Shown piece after piece: positions 17,382 to 27,195 of a DNA stretch of 64,000 nucleotides. Position 1 is the first letter of the stretch, and each line of letters starts with the position of its first letter. A program made the translations under genes and the position numbers. The notes under the pieces are model-generated. The model saw only the letters and a program-made list of their open reading frames with translations. It did not search any database and was not told the origin of the DNA. The stretch lies in NCBI GenBank assembly GCA_964389685.1, contig CAYMFM010000005.1, positions 1-64,000 on the forward strand. The letters run 5' to 3'. This stretch comes from G020353115 sp964389685 (GTDB lineage Bacteria; Bacteroidota; Bacteroidia; Bacteroidales; VadinHA17).

Positions 17382-18632
17382 ATGATCTATCTGAAGCTTC
17401 TAAAGGAGAGTTTTTTATTTGCTTATAACTCGGTTATTGTAAATAAACTGAGAACCTTTCTTTCCCTGCTGGGCATAACCATTGGGATTTTTGCCATCAT
17501 TGCCGTATTTACTGTACTGGATTGGATGGAAAAGGCAATCCGGGATAGTATTGCTTCCATGGGAGACAATGTGGTATACGTTATGAAATGGCCCTGGTCA
17601 TTTGATCCAAACCTTGCCTGGTGGGACATTATCAAATGGCCTGTACCTACAATAAAAGAGTACGAGGCGTTAAAGGAGAGGTCTGTAAAGGCCGAAGCCA
17701 TGGTGTTCACCATTTTAACAACAGTAACGGTAGAGTATATGAACAACTCGGCAGAAGACATTACTCTCTGGTCGCCGACGCACGACTTCGAAACGGTCCG
17801 GTCTTTTGAAATTGAGAAGGGACGGTATTTCTCTCTTTTTGAATCCGCCAGCGGGAAAAACAGGGTTATTATTGGAGCCGACCTTGCTGAAAAACTATTC
17901 GAGAACAGGAACCCCATTGGAAAAACAGTTGAGATCCGGGGAAGAAAATTGCTGGTAATCGGAGTATTTAAAAAGGAAGGTGCCGGGGGTATCAGTGATG
18001 AAGGGTTGGATGAATCGGTTGTTATTCCGATAAACTTTACGCGTAATATTGTGAATATCAGAAGCGAATCCCTCAATCCATGGATCATTGTCCGGGCAAA
18101 AGAGAATGTTTCGGTTGCCGAACTGAAAGATGAACTTACCAGTATTTTAAGGGCACACAGGAGGTTGAAGCCTGCCGCTATCAACAACTTCTCACTCAAT
18201 CAGGCAAGCCTTCTCCAGCAGGGATTTGACACTGTTTTCGCAGGAATAAATATTGGAGGCTGGATCATCGGAGGCTTTGCCATCCTGGTTGGTGGATTTG
18301 GTATAGCCAACATCATGTTTGTTTCTGTTAAGGAACGAACGAATATCATCGGTATTCAAAAGGCACTGGGTGCAAAGAACAGGTTTATACTACAGCAGTT
18401 CCTGTATGAGTCCATATTGCTTTCGCTTGTCGGGGGTATTCTGGGACTTCTTATAGTCTTTATTGGGACATTGATCGTCAACGCAAAATGGGACCTGCAG
18501 ATGCACCTGACCCTGGGAAACATTATACTGGGTTTAAGCATTTCCGGGATTATCGGAATGGTTGCAGGCTACACTCCAGCAAATGCCGCTGCCCGGCTCG
18601 ATCCGGTTGAAGCGATCGGGACGACCTTTTAA
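17382..18632 (+). CDS. MacB/FtsX-type ABC transporter permease
   Basis: A 416-residue inner-membrane protein with the type VII ABC layout: one N-terminal helix (about 25-48), a large periplasmic MacB-type domain, and three C-terminal helices forming the FtsX domain (GFAILVGGFGIANIMFVSVKERTNIIGIQKALGA begins this part). Proteins of this class use mechanotransmission to export or release lipoproteins, peptides or antibiotics. No ATPase or membrane-fusion partner lies next to it, so the partner must be encoded elsewhere. The stop converges with that of mgtE, 3 bp apart. Confidence 0.85.
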   Translation: MIYLKLLKESFLFAYNSVIVNKLRTFLSLLGITIGIFAIIAVFTVLDWMEKAIRDSIASMGDNVVYVMKWPWSFDPNLAWWDIIKWPVPTIKEYEALKERSVKAEAMVFTILTTVTVEYMNNSAEDITLWSPTHDFETVRSFEIEKGRYFSLFESASGKNRVIIGADLAEKLFENRNPIGKTVEIRGRKLLVIGVFKKEGAGGISDEGLDESVVIPINFTRNIVNIRSESLNPWIIVRAKENVSVAELKDELTSILRAHRRLKPAAINNFSLNQASLLQQGFDTVFAGINIGGWIIGGFAILVGGFGIANIMFVSVKERTNIIGIQKALGAKNRFILQQFLYESILLSLVGGILGLLIVFIGTLIVNAKWDLQMHLTLGNIILGLSISGIIGMVAGYTPANAAARLDPVEAIGTTF

Positions 18633-18635
18633 CCC

Positions 18636-20000
18636 TTACAATATGCCAAACAGCAGTTTTCCGAGCATCAGGTAGATAAAAAGCCCGATGATATCATTTA
18701 TCGTGGTGATGAAGGGACCCGTTGCCAATGCAGGATCAATCTTAAGTTTATTTAAAAGAAGGGGTATGGTTGTTCCAAAAAGGGCTGCAAAGATGACTAC
18801 AATCAGGAGGGAACTACTGACCGTTACGGTCAGTGCAAAGGAGTCAATAACAAAGAAATTATAGCCAAAGATGAGTGCTGCCAGGATTACGCCATTGGTA
18901 AAAGCAACCAGGAATTCCTTGAGTAATTTTTTTGACACACTTTCCAAACCCATTGATTTGCTTGCGATTGCCTGTACTACGATGGCGGAGGACTGGATCC
19001 CGACATTACCTCCCATAGCGGCAATAAGTGGGATAAAGAATGCCAGTTTAGGATAATTAACCAGGTCGGGTTCATAATGTCCGATCACCAGTGCACCAAG
19101 AATTCCTCCTGCCAGTCCAATCAGCAACCAGGGAAGTCGTGCCCTGGTTAATACACTAATTCTATCCGTTGTTTCAACATCTTCTGTAATACCGGAAGCC
19201 ATCTGATAATCTTTCTCAGCCTCTTCGCGGATGAAGTCGACCACATCATCAATGGTAATGCGTCCCATAAGGCGACCAATGCTATCAAGAACGGGTAATG
19301 CAACCAGGTCATACTTGTCCATGATGTTGGCAACCTCTTCGGCCGGCGTGTCTGTCTTAACCGACATGACATCATAATTCACAATGTCTTTGATAATGGT
19401 TGAATTCTGACTCAACAGCATCCGTTTTAAGGAAACGGTACCTTTCAGTTTGTTACCATCATCGACTGCATATACATAATAAACCTCATCCACATTTTCT
19501 GCCTGTTTACTCATCTCTTTCAGGCATTTGAGTATATTCCAGTTCTCATTCACGGCAATTAGTTCCTTTGCCATTAACCCTCCAGCTGTATTTTCATCGT
19601 AAGAGAGCAGATCAACAATATCTCCAGCCTGTTCAATATCATCGATGTGTTGGAGGACCTCTTCCTGTTTCTCTTCGGAGAGATCAGCCATCACATCGGC
19701 TGCATCATCCGAATCCATCTGATCGATGAACTGTTTGGCAATCACTTTTCCGGGCAACGCTTTGAGGTACTTCTCCCGGTCATCTTCATCCAGTTCCGCC
19801 AGCACATCGGCTGCTGTTTCTCCCTCCAGCAGGGTAAACAAAAATTTTGCCTCTTCCATGGATAGCTCATTGTATATTTCAGCAATGTCTGCTGCATGGA
19901 AGTTTGCCAGCTTGGATTGGACAGTAACTTTATCCTCAGCTAAAATGGCGGTTTTCAGCCCTTCAATAAATTCTCTGGTTATTTCAAACTGAATTGACAT
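18636..20000 (-). CDS. mgtE: Magnesium transporter MgtE
   Basis: A 454-residue Mg2+ channel/transporter. The N-terminal acidic helical domain (HAADIAEIYNELS, LAELDEDDREKYL) and a tandem CBS pair (about 140-260) sense cytoplasmic Mg2+. Five C-terminal membrane helices follow, with the family motif GGNVGIQSSAIVVQAIA and, near the end, KIDPALATGPFITTINDI for the ion pore. Length is normal. It follows rsmA by 9 bp on the same strand, a frequent pairing in Bacteroidota. Confidence 0.95.
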   Translation of the reverse strand: MSIQFEITREFIEGLKTAILAEDKVTVQSKLANFHAADIAEIYNELSMEEAKFLFTLLEGETAADVLAELDEDDREKYLKALPGKVIAKQFIDQMDSDDAADVMADLSEEKQEEVLQHIDDIEQAGDIVDLLSYDENTAGGLMAKELIAVNENWNILKCLKEMSKQAENVDEVYYVYAVDDGNKLKGTVSLKRMLLSQNSTIIKDIVNYDVMSVKTDTPAEEVANIMDKYDLVALPVLDSIGRLMGRITIDDVVDFIREEAEKDYQMASGITEDVETTDRISVLTRARLPWLLIGLAGGILGALVIGHYEPDLVNYPKLAFFIPLIAAMGGNVGIQSSAIVVQAIASKSMGLESVSKKLLKEFLVAFTNGVILAALIFGYNFFVIDSFALTVTVSSSLLIVVIFAALFGTTIPLLLNKLKIDPALATGPFITTINDIIGLFIYLMLGKLLFGIL

Positions 20001-20009
20001 GTGTCCTGT

Positions 20010-20801
20010 TTATTGTGTCCTGTTTTTTAATCTCAATTCAACCATACGGGTCAGTTCTACAAATTCATCCACAGAGAGCTGTTCAGCTCTCCTGCTCATC
20101 AGCTGGTGATTCAGGTCCAAATTTAGCAAAATACTTTTTAATGCATTCCGCAGGGTTTTTCGTCTCTGATTAAAACTGGTTTTCACAACGGTAAAAAAAA
20201 GCTTTTCGTCACACGCCAGTTTTTTGGTATCATTGCGTTTTAGTCGCACTACGGATGATTTAACCCTGGGTGGTGGTACAAATACCTTTTCGCTAACCGA
20301 GAAAAGGATTTCCACATGGAAAAAAGCCTGCAACAAAACACTCATTATGCCATACACTTTCGTCCCGGGACATGACCGGATCCTGTCAGCAACCTCTTTC
20401 TGAATCATACAAACCACACGGTCTACATATTCTCTATTCTCCAGGATCTTAAAGAAGATCTGACTGGAAATATTGTAGGGAAAATTGCCAATGATCGTGA
20501 CCGGAGGGGAGAATCGCTTTTTCAAATCAAGCAGCAAAAAATCTTCCTGAATAATGTTCTTCTCCAATTCAGGAAAATGCTGTTTCAGGTATTCAACCGA
20601 TTGATGGTCAATCTCAACCAGGTAAAGGTCGATGGTATCCTTCTTAACCAGGAACTGTGTCAGGGCTCCCATACCAGGGCCTATCTCAATCACCGGTCCA
20701 TAGACTTCAGGACCAAGTTCAGCAACAATTTTCGCCGCGATGTTCCGATCGATCAGGAAGTGCTGTCCCAGGCTTTTCTTTGCTCTGATTTTGGTAGCCA
20801 T
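20010..20801 (-). CDS. rsmA: 16S rRNA dimethyladenosine transferase
   Basis: A 263-residue SAM-dependent methyltransferase (KsgA) that dimethylates two adjacent adenines in the 3' hairpin of 16S rRNA during 30S maturation. Visible motifs are KKSLGQHFLID (8-18), the SAM-binding EIGPGMGALTQ (41-51) and the target-adenine motif NFPY (about 127-130). The C-terminal helical domain is present. It lies 9 bp upstream of mgtE. Confidence 0.96.
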   Translation of the reverse strand: MATKIRAKKSLGQHFLIDRNIAAKIVAELGPEVYGPVIEIGPGMGALTQFLVKKDTIDLYLVEIDHQSVEYLKQHFPELEKNIIQEDFLLLDLKKRFSPPVTIIGNFPYNISSQIFFKILENREYVDRVVCMIQKEVADRIRSCPGTKVYGIMSVLLQAFFHVEILFSVSEKVFVPPPRVKSSVVRLKRNDTKKLACDEKLFFTVVKTSFNQRRKTLRNALKSILLNLDLNHQLMSRRAEQLSVDEFVELTRMVELRLKNRTQ

Positions 20802-20876
20802 ATCTCATTTCGGGAATTACTGACAAACAATAGCTTATGGTTGTTTATCCATATATTACATGACCTGCAATGGAAT

Positions 20877-21719
20877 TCACTGAATAATATGAGCCAGGGT
20901 TTCTGTTAGTTTAGCATCAATGTTTTCATTTAGTTCTTCAATATCATTCTGGATTTGATCAATCAGTTGAAGCATTGCCTGCTTACTGTATTTATTTTTC
21001 TCATTCAGGTTTTTTAAAAACCCGTTGATTGACTTGATCAGGATCATTCGATCGTGCCACTCGCCAATGTAAAGTGCAGTTTCTTTAAGCGATTCGAAGG
21101 CTTCACTTCCAAATTTTCCCCGGCTGACTGAGCAAAGCAAGGAAAGAACAGGTTCCATTGCTTTCAGATTCATGCGTATCCGGTGAACATTATTAGGATG
21201 TTGTTTTTTCTGTAACAATTGCTTTATTGATATTGCCTTCATCCGGATATATTGATCCATTTTATCCAATAATTCTGTTTTACCGATTTGCTCACAATAG
21301 GCTTTGATCATACCGATGGTATGGTCAAAGGATATTTTATCGAAACTTTCTACCCCTTTTTTCAGGTCTTTGATAGTCTTAACCTGTGATTTTTCGAGGT
21401 TTACGCTATACAGCATGAAGGCATCGGGGTGCAGGTCATAGGCTTTCATTAATTCAAGGTTCACCTGTCCCTCCCTCAGTTTACCTGCAGATTTGAAGAT
21501 CTCCCTCATGGGTTTCAGGTGCGATTCGGCGTCAAAATTCAGTGCGGTGGCACTTTCGATCAACTGGTAGATGGCATTGATTCGTTTGGTATTGACCCTG
21601 AGTTGATGGATATCCTGAATATGATAGGTTTTCTTTGCCTTTTCCAGGTAAAATAAAAAAGACCGGATCTTCTCCTCAAACAGTTCAAATAAGAAAGTTC
21701 CCTTTTCGGCTTCAGGCAT
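20877..21719 (-). CDS. CHAD-domain protein
   Basis: A 280-residue all-helical protein with the CHAD (conserved histidine alpha-helical) signature: HQLRVNTKRINAIYQL (about 38-53) and, repeated in the second half, VHRIRMNLKAMEPVLSL. The basic and histidine residues in CHAD bind polyphosphate in characterised members. No CYTH domain is fused. It is followed upstream on the same strand by a guanylate-kinase-like gene with a 24-bp gap, so the two are probably co-transcribed and may act together. Confidence 0.82.
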   Translation of the reverse strand: MPEAEKGTFLFELFEEKIRSFLFYLEKAKKTYHIQDIHQLRVNTKRINAIYQLIESATALNFDAESHLKPMREIFKSAGKLREGQVNLELMKAYDLHPDAFMLYSVNLEKSQVKTIKDLKKGVESFDKISFDHTIGMIKAYCEQIGKTELLDKMDQYIRMKAISIKQLLQKKQHPNNVHRIRMNLKAMEPVLSLLCSVSRGKFGSEAFESLKETALYIGEWHDRMILIKSINGFLKNLNEKNKYSKQAMLQLIDQIQNDIEELNENIDAKLTETLAHIIQ

Positions 21720-21743
21720 AGCGGTTATTTCTCGGTATTACAA

Positions 21744-22499
21744 TCAAGGCAACAAATCTTCTTCCCAGCTTTCGACCCAGGATGTTGGTTCTTCCTGTAA
21801 CAGCGAAACGAATGCCTCCAGGGCTTTCCTCGCATCACCCAGTGGATAATGAAATGCATCCCAGTTTTCGCTATCTTCCCCATCATGGTTTGGAATCACG
21901 TGTTGGAAGTGATGTGCTTTCTTCAATTCACGGTAGGCACTTGAGGCTCTCCGTTCAATATTTTTCAGGTCTTTCAGACTTATTTCACGCTTCTGTTTCC
22001 TTGTTCTTCGCAGTAGTTTCTTTTGCATGATATCGGTAAGGAGATCCGGCAGTGAGATATTCTCTCCGGATGACCGGAGGAATAATATTTCTTCACGCGA
22101 TAATGGTGACATAAAAACGCTCAATTTCTTCACATCCTGCAGGGCTGAATGGGTCAATAGTGTATGGCCGATAAAAGGATTCCCTTCAAAAAAAACATCT
22201 CCCCGTTCAAGTTTCCCGTTTAATTCTTCCAAATCAAGAGCTTGAAGATCCCCCCGGACATCGATAACAACATACCGTTCGTTCGATTTCAGCGACTCAA
22301 TGAAAGAACGGTTCCGGAAGTGATAGTCAATCCCATCCGCTTCACCGGGCCGGATATCCCGGTCATTGTACAGCACGATAAATTGCAGAGCATTCCTGAG
22401 TTCGGGATAGAATTTTTTCAATGCTTTATCTAACGGGCTCTTCCCAACACAGGAAGGGCCGGCAAGAATAATAAGTCGGCTAACACGTTCATTTTTCAT
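21744..22499 (-). CDS. Guanylate-kinase-like P-loop protein
   Basis: A 251-residue protein with a P-loop LAGPSCVGKSPLDKAL (12-27) and RDIRPGEADGIDYHF (about 47-61), which mirrors the RPGE-DG-DYHF substrate loop of guanylate kinase. The Ser/Thr-Thr-Arg that normally precedes this loop is replaced by VLYND. A C-terminal extension of about 60 residues ends in an acidic tail. It is probably not the housekeeping Gmk, and its substrate is unknown. It sits immediately upstream of the CHAD gene. Confidence 0.65.
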   Translation of the reverse strand: MKNERVSRLIILAGPSCVGKSPLDKALKKFYPELRNALQFIVLYNDRDIRPGEADGIDYHFRNRSFIESLKSNERYVVIDVRGDLQALDLEELNGKLERGDVFFEGNPFIGHTLLTHSALQDVKKLSVFMSPLSREEILFLRSSGENISLPDLLTDIMQKKLLRRTRKQKREISLKDLKNIERRASSAYRELKKAHHFQHVIPNHDGEDSENWDAFHYPLGDARKALEAFVSLLQEEPTSWVESWEEDLLP

Positions 22500-22741
22500 T
22501 CTGCTTCACCTGAAATTTTCGAAAAGAAATTCCACTGATTACCTACACCATGTTTTCATACAGTGAATTACAGGTCAACCCATTATCAAATTTAATAAAA
22601 ATCCGGGTTTATTATCATGCATACCAATTATAAGGTTATAACAGGATCAGGCAAATAGACTAAAAGTGATAGAAGGTGAGTTAATTAATTTTTCAAATGT
22701 AAAAACAATCCGTTAAATTTACCCGTCTTATTCATTTTGCC

Positions 22742-23404
22742 ATGAGATATCTAATATTCCTGATTGTCATTTTTATGCCTTTCGGATGCCGTGATCAGGA
22801 GGCAACAAAAAGCCGGAATCCAACTGAGTTAAACGAAACGGATAAACTCAATTATACTGATCTCCATGGATTAAAACAGGGTCCATGGGAAATCTTTAGT
22901 AATGATAAATTGGTTGCCAAAGGTAATTATAAGGACAATAAGGAAGAGGGAATATGGGTATACTGGTATGAAAATGGCAATAAAAAAACAGAAGGAAATT
23001 TCGAGAAAGGAGAGAAAATTGGTATGTGGGTTGAATGGTATGATGATGATGTATTGATGTGGAAAGGTACCTGGGAAAATGGAAAAAGAGTTATCCATTA
23101 CGAGGGAGATAAACCAATTATCCGATTTCTGGATAAGGAAATAAGGGATAATGAACTTGCTGCAGATACCGAATATCTGGTACAAATTAGAATTCCGGGT
23201 ATACCGGTTCAACATCAATTCATTGAAGCAGTAAATGGAGAAATCCTAAAAACGGAATCACCGGATAAATATATTTTAAAAACCGGTAAGAAAGTCGAAC
23301 TCACGCTTGTTATTGGCTATTATCCGGATAAAAACCTGCCGGATTATAGAAATTTGATCGAGAAGCATAACTATATAATACACATTTCGGATCCACCTTT
23401 ATAG
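22742..23404 (+). CDS. MORN-repeat lipoprotein
   Basis: A 220-residue protein with a lipoprotein signal (FLIVIFMPFGC, Cys about 17). Residues about 42-120 hold at least three MORN-type repeats (GLKQGPWEIF, KEEGIWVYWYENGNKKTEGNF, KIGMWVEWYDD). Family relatives are often labelled YwqK-like antitoxin, but there is no toxin partner here and the name is probably not meaningful. The C-terminal 95 residues show no known motif. It is likely envelope-anchored; function unknown. Confidence 0.75.
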   Translation: MRYLIFLIVIFMPFGCRDQEATKSRNPTELNETDKLNYTDLHGLKQGPWEIFSNDKLVAKGNYKDNKEEGIWVYWYENGNKKTEGNFEKGEKIGMWVEWYDDDVLMWKGTWENGKRVIHYEGDKPIIRFLDKEIRDNELAADTEYLVQIRIPGIPVQHQFIEAVNGEILKTESPDKYILKTGKKVELTLVIGYYPDKNLPDYRNLIEKHNYIIHISDPPL

Positions 23405-23434
23405 GCAGTATTGCCAATTCTTCTGTAAACTTCG

Positions 23435-25183
23435 ATGAAAGCCGTACAAAAGGGAACGATTGATACGTACATCAGAAGGGTGACGTATTTTTTAGGCTTG
23501 GTAGCCATTTGTTCCCTGATTCTGGATTATGGATTTTATACTTCGGAAAAGACCAATTTTGTCCTTCTTGTGCTGGATGAAGTTATTGCAGCACTTTTTG
23601 TCATATCCATATTGACCCGTTTTTTTCTCAGCAGCCGGAAATTACAATATATTAAGGAATCACCCGTGGAATTTCTCCTTCTGGCCATTTTTATCCTTTC
23701 CATTGTGATCGAGGAAATCTTTGCCGTTGAGGAGCCTCATTATCTAATTACCCGTTCCACCTCACATAATTTCATTAAACTCTATTTTGTCCTGATCCAG
23801 GTATATATTGTGACAAATGCCATTGTTACGATAACAAAATCGCGAGACAGATGGCTTTATGTATCCCTGAAACCCGCCAGAATTATTGTATTTTCCTATT
23901 TCCTGGTGACTTTTTTGGGGTCCTGTCTTTTAAAACTTCCCAGGGCAACATTTGAAGGCATATCATGGATTGATGCTTTTTTTACATCTGTGTCAGCTGT
24001 ATGTGTAACCGGTTTAACCACGCTGAATGTGGCGGATAAATTTACTGTTGAGGGTCAGGCTATCATCTTATTCCTGATACAGGTTGGCGGTTTGGGTATC
24101 ATCACAATAACATCAATTATTACACTATTTCTTCATCGGGGATTGCGGCTCAAGGATGAACTGATTGTGCAACAGATCCTTGAGGATAATAATTTAAATT
24201 CATTGACATCGATTCTGAAAGCCATTATTTTTATTACGTTACTTTTTGAACTGGTGGGGGCAATTGGTTTGTATCTGGCTTTGGATCCTATGCAATTGTC
24301 GGAATTTAACCGCCTGTTTACTGCAGCCTTTCATTCAATAAGCGCTTATTGCAATGCCGGATTCAGTAACCTTCCTGATGGTTTTCAATCTTCAACGATT
24401 TCTTCATCCACCCTTATCCTGGTTATTGTGATGATATTGATTATCGCAGGGGGTATAGGTTTCTATACCATAACCGATCTTTTCGGAATGAAAACAAATT
24501 TATTAGCCAGAAAAAAAGGGCTTTCACTACAAACTAAAATAATTGTATATTCATCCCTGGGTCTTATTATCGTTGGTGCCATTTTTATCTGGTTATTGGA
24601 AATGCCCCAATGGAGCAATCTGCCAGCAAAACAACAAATACTGAACGCGCTTTTTACCAGTGTTACATCCAGAACAGCGGGTTTTTCCATTGTAGATATT
24701 CATGCAATGATTATTCCCGCTTTGTTGTTTGTCATCTTTTTAATGTATATCGGAGGTGCTCCCAACTCGACTTCTGGCGGCATAAAAATCACAACTGCTA
24801 TAACCCTGATGGCAAGTTTCTGGGCATTCGTCAGGGGTAAGGACCGCGTGGAGATTGGCTGGAATACAATCAACATGCTGATCATCAGAAGAGCTTTTAT
24901 TGTTTTTGTGCTTTCCATCCTCCTACTGTTTATCAGCCTGTTGTTGCTAACTATAACTGAATCATTTTCATTCTTCGATCTGTTTTTTGAAACCGTATCA
25001 GCCTTTGGAACGGTAGGACTCTCCAGAGGGATAACCCCTGATTTGTCCTTGTGGGGAAAAATCATTATTATCATCGTGATGTTCCTGGGAAGAATCGGAC
25101 TGTTTACTGTTGCAATTGCACTAGGAGAAGAGATCAGTCAAGTAAAATATCAATATCCTGAAACAACTTTAATCGTAGGTTAA
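23435..25183 (+). CDS. TrkH/KtrB-type potassium uptake membrane subunit
   Basis: A 582-residue cation-translocating subunit. Four selectivity-filter loops can be read: SAVCVTGLT (about 187-195), SAYCNAGFS, SRTAGFS and SAFGTVGLS. In each, the central glycine lines the K+ path. About 145 residues with four extra hydrophobic segments precede the first pore unit, which is longer than typical KtrB. The next gene, 4 bp downstream, encodes the nucleotide-binding regulatory subunit. Together they form a Ktr-like K+ (or Na+/K+) uptake system. Confidence 0.9.
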   Translation: MKAVQKGTIDTYIRRVTYFLGLVAICSLILDYGFYTSEKTNFVLLVLDEVIAALFVISILTRFFLSSRKLQYIKESPVEFLLLAIFILSIVIEEIFAVEEPHYLITRSTSHNFIKLYFVLIQVYIVTNAIVTITKSRDRWLYVSLKPARIIVFSYFLVTFLGSCLLKLPRATFEGISWIDAFFTSVSAVCVTGLTTLNVADKFTVEGQAIILFLIQVGGLGIITITSIITLFLHRGLRLKDELIVQQILEDNNLNSLTSILKAIIFITLLFELVGAIGLYLALDPMQLSEFNRLFTAAFHSISAYCNAGFSNLPDGFQSSTISSSTLILVIVMILIIAGGIGFYTITDLFGMKTNLLARKKGLSLQTKIIVYSSLGLIIVGAIFIWLLEMPQWSNLPAKQQILNALFTSVTSRTAGFSIVDIHAMIIPALLFVIFLMYIGGAPNSTSGGIKITTAITLMASFWAFVRGKDRVEIGWNTINMLIIRRAFIVFVLSILLLFISLLLLTITESFSFFDLFFETVSAFGTVGLSRGITPDLSLWGKIIIIIVMFLGRIGLFTVAIALGEEISQVKYQYPETTLIVG

Positions 25184-25187
25184 CATC

Positions 25188-25871
25188 ATGGCAACAAAAC
25201 AAAGATTTATTGTAATAGGATTGGGTGCGTTCGGCCGGGAGATAGCCCAAGTTCTGAAGGACAATGAAGCTGAACTGATCGTAATGGATTCCAATTCAAC
25301 GGTTGTAAATCAGTTAAAACAGGCTGGATTCGAATTTACCGTCCAGATTGACAATACCGACCCGATTGCAATGGCAAACTTCATTCATCCAGATGACATA
25401 GTGATATTATCATTAGGAGAAGCCTTTGAGGCAAACCTTCTGACCATTGAGATTTTAAAGGAATTAGGAGTGAAACGGATCTATGCCAGAGCTACAAAAG
25501 ATATCCAGGTGAAAATCCTTGAACGTATGAATATTTCTCAAATCCTTTACCCGGAGAAACAGGAAGGGAAAAGATTTGCCCTGCAATTGTTAAATAAGGA
25601 TGTTAAATTTCTTGATGAACTTGCTTTGGATGTTTTTATCAGTGAAATTGAAATCCCTGAAAAATTTCTCGGTAAAACAATTCCAGACCTGGAAATCAGA
25701 ACCAGATTTGGTGTAAACATTATTGGCATAAAACATAAAGTGTTATCACAGAATGGAAAACAAATCACCAAAATGGACCCGGTGGGTTTTGAAAAAATAG
25801 TATTAACCAAAGATCATTCGCTTGTTGTCATCGGGAAGGAGGAAGATATTAAAAACCTGGCTTCTGAATAG
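25188..25871 (+). CDS. TrkA/KtrA-type regulatory subunit (RCK)
   Basis: A 227-residue cytoplasmic protein. An N-terminal RCK_N Rossmann fold with FIVIGLGAFGREIAQVL (8-24) binds adenine nucleotides or NAD(H). A C-terminal RCK_C domain covers about 140-220. It gates the TrkH/KtrB-type subunit encoded just upstream (4-bp gap). Confidence 0.92.
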   Translation: MATKQRFIVIGLGAFGREIAQVLKDNEAELIVMDSNSTVVNQLKQAGFEFTVQIDNTDPIAMANFIHPDDIVILSLGEAFEANLLTIEILKELGVKRIYARATKDIQVKILERMNISQILYPEKQEGKRFALQLLNKDVKFLDELALDVFISEIEIPEKFLGKTIPDLEIRTRFGVNIIGIKHKVLSQNGKQITKMDPVGFEKIVLTKDHSLVVIGKEEDIKNLASE

Positions 25872-26084
25872 GTATCGGATCAATGGATCTATCAAGGCTG
25901 ATATTCTGATTTTCTAAAATAAATTCATCAAACCTTCAAATCTTACCACGGTATCGGTTGCAGGTCCTTGGTTTTTAAACAATCTTGTATAGCCTCATAA
26001 ATCAATGCAACATGGTTTACAGTTTTGATGAACTCATTCCGCGCGAAAATACCGATTGTGTGAAATATGTTTGAAAAACTTGAG

Positions 26085-26092
26085 TAATTTTG
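26085..26092 (+). promoter_or_regulatory. -7 box for carAB
   Basis: TAATTTTG, 20 bp before the carA start. It fits TAnnTTTG. No pyrimidine-responsive leader or attenuator was recognised. Confidence 0.45.
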
Positions 26093-26112
26093 GGGCACAA
26101 CAATCAGCATAG

Positions 26113-27195
26113 ATGACCACCGTACCTGCCATTAAGCTTATCCTCGAAGATGGCACCGAACTGATGGGAAAATCATTCGGTGCCGAACGATCTGTCTCCG
26201 GTGAAGTTGTGTTTAATACCGCCATGACAGGTTATCCCGAGAGTCTTACTGACCCATCCTACAAGGGACAGATCCTGGTTTTGACTTATCCGCTTGTAGG
26301 CAATTACGGTGCTCCAAGGGAAGAGTTAGAGAATAACCTGCTAAAATTCTATGAATCAAGCTCCATTCATATTTCCGGCCTGATTGTTTCCGATTACTCA
26401 TTCGAATACAGTCACTGGAACGCAGAAGACAGCCTTGGAAACTGGTTGATGAAACATTCCGTGCCCGGGATGTTCGGAGTGGATACCCGTGCCTTAACCA
26501 AGAAATTGCGGGAGAAAGGGACCATGCTTGGTAAAATCATTTACGGTGGCGAGGATGTTGATCTCTATGACCCCAACAAAGAGAACCTGGTGGCCCGGGT
26601 GAGTGTGGCAAAAAAAGAGATCTTTGGAAACGGCAGATACAAAATATTGCTGGTCGATTGTGGTGTAAAATACAACATCATCCGTTCCCTTCTGGCAAGA
26701 GACACCACCGTAATACGGATTCCATGGGATTATGATTTTTTGAATGAGCACTATGATGGCCTCTTTATTTCCAACGGGCCCGGAGATCCGAAACAGTGCC
26801 AGGTAACCATTGATCACCTCGCCAGGGCTTTTGAAAAAGATATTCCCATATTCGGGATATGTCTTGGTAACCAACTGATGGCTCTTGCATCCGGTGCTGA
26901 CACCTATAAGCTGAAATACGGACACCGCAGTCATAACCAGCCGGTATTGAAAATGGGGACCAACAGGGCATACATCACATCACAGAATCATGGATTTGCT
27001 GTAAACAATGAAACCCTGCCGGAGGAATGGGAACCGCTCTTCATCAACGTCAATGATCAAACCAACGAAGGAATGATCCATAAGCGAAAGCCCTTTTTCT
27101 CCACCCAGTTTCACCCGGAAGCAGCAGGCGGACCAACAGATACTGCATTTCTTTTTGACGAATTCATTGAAAAAATAAAAATGACACATGAGTAA
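26113..27195 (+). CDS. carA: Carbamoyl-phosphate synthase, small (glutaminase) subunit
   Basis: A 360-residue class I glutamine amidotransferase that supplies ammonia to CarB. The nucleophile is C250 (FGICLGNQ) and the catalytic His-Glu are H334 and E336 (QFHPEAAGG). The N-terminal CarA-specific domain (about 1-150) is intact. It overlaps carB by 8 bp, ensuring coupled synthesis. The pathway serves pyrimidine and arginine synthesis. Confidence 0.96.
   Translation: MTTVPAIKLILEDGTELMGKSFGAERSVSGEVVFNTAMTGYPESLTDPSYKGQILVLTYPLVGNYGAPREELENNLLKFYESSSIHISGLIVSDYSFEYSHWNAEDSLGNWLMKHSVPGMFGVDTRALTKKLREKGTMLGKIIYGGEDVDLYDPNKENLVARVSVAKKEIFGNGRYKILLVDCGVKYNIIRSLLARDTTVIRIPWDYDFLNEHYDGLFISNGPGDPKQCQVTIDHLARAFEKDIPIFGICLGNQLMALASGADTYKLKYGHRSHNQPVLKMGTNRAYITSQNHGFAVNNETLPEEWEPLFINVNDQTNEGMIHKRKPFFSTQFHPEAAGGPTDTAFLFDEFIEKIKMTHE

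Noticed and set aside
18636..20000. Mg2+-responsive leader for mgtE
   Set aside because: Only 9 bp separate it from rsmA upstream, leaving no room for a riboswitch.
21744..22499. Housekeeping guanylate kinase gmk
   Set aside because: The motif before the RPGE loop is altered and the protein has a long extra C-terminus, so it is listed as guanylate-kinase-like.
22742..23404. Antitoxin of a toxin-antitoxin pair (YwqK-type label)
   Set aside because: It has a lipoprotein signal and MORN repeats, and no toxin gene is next to it.
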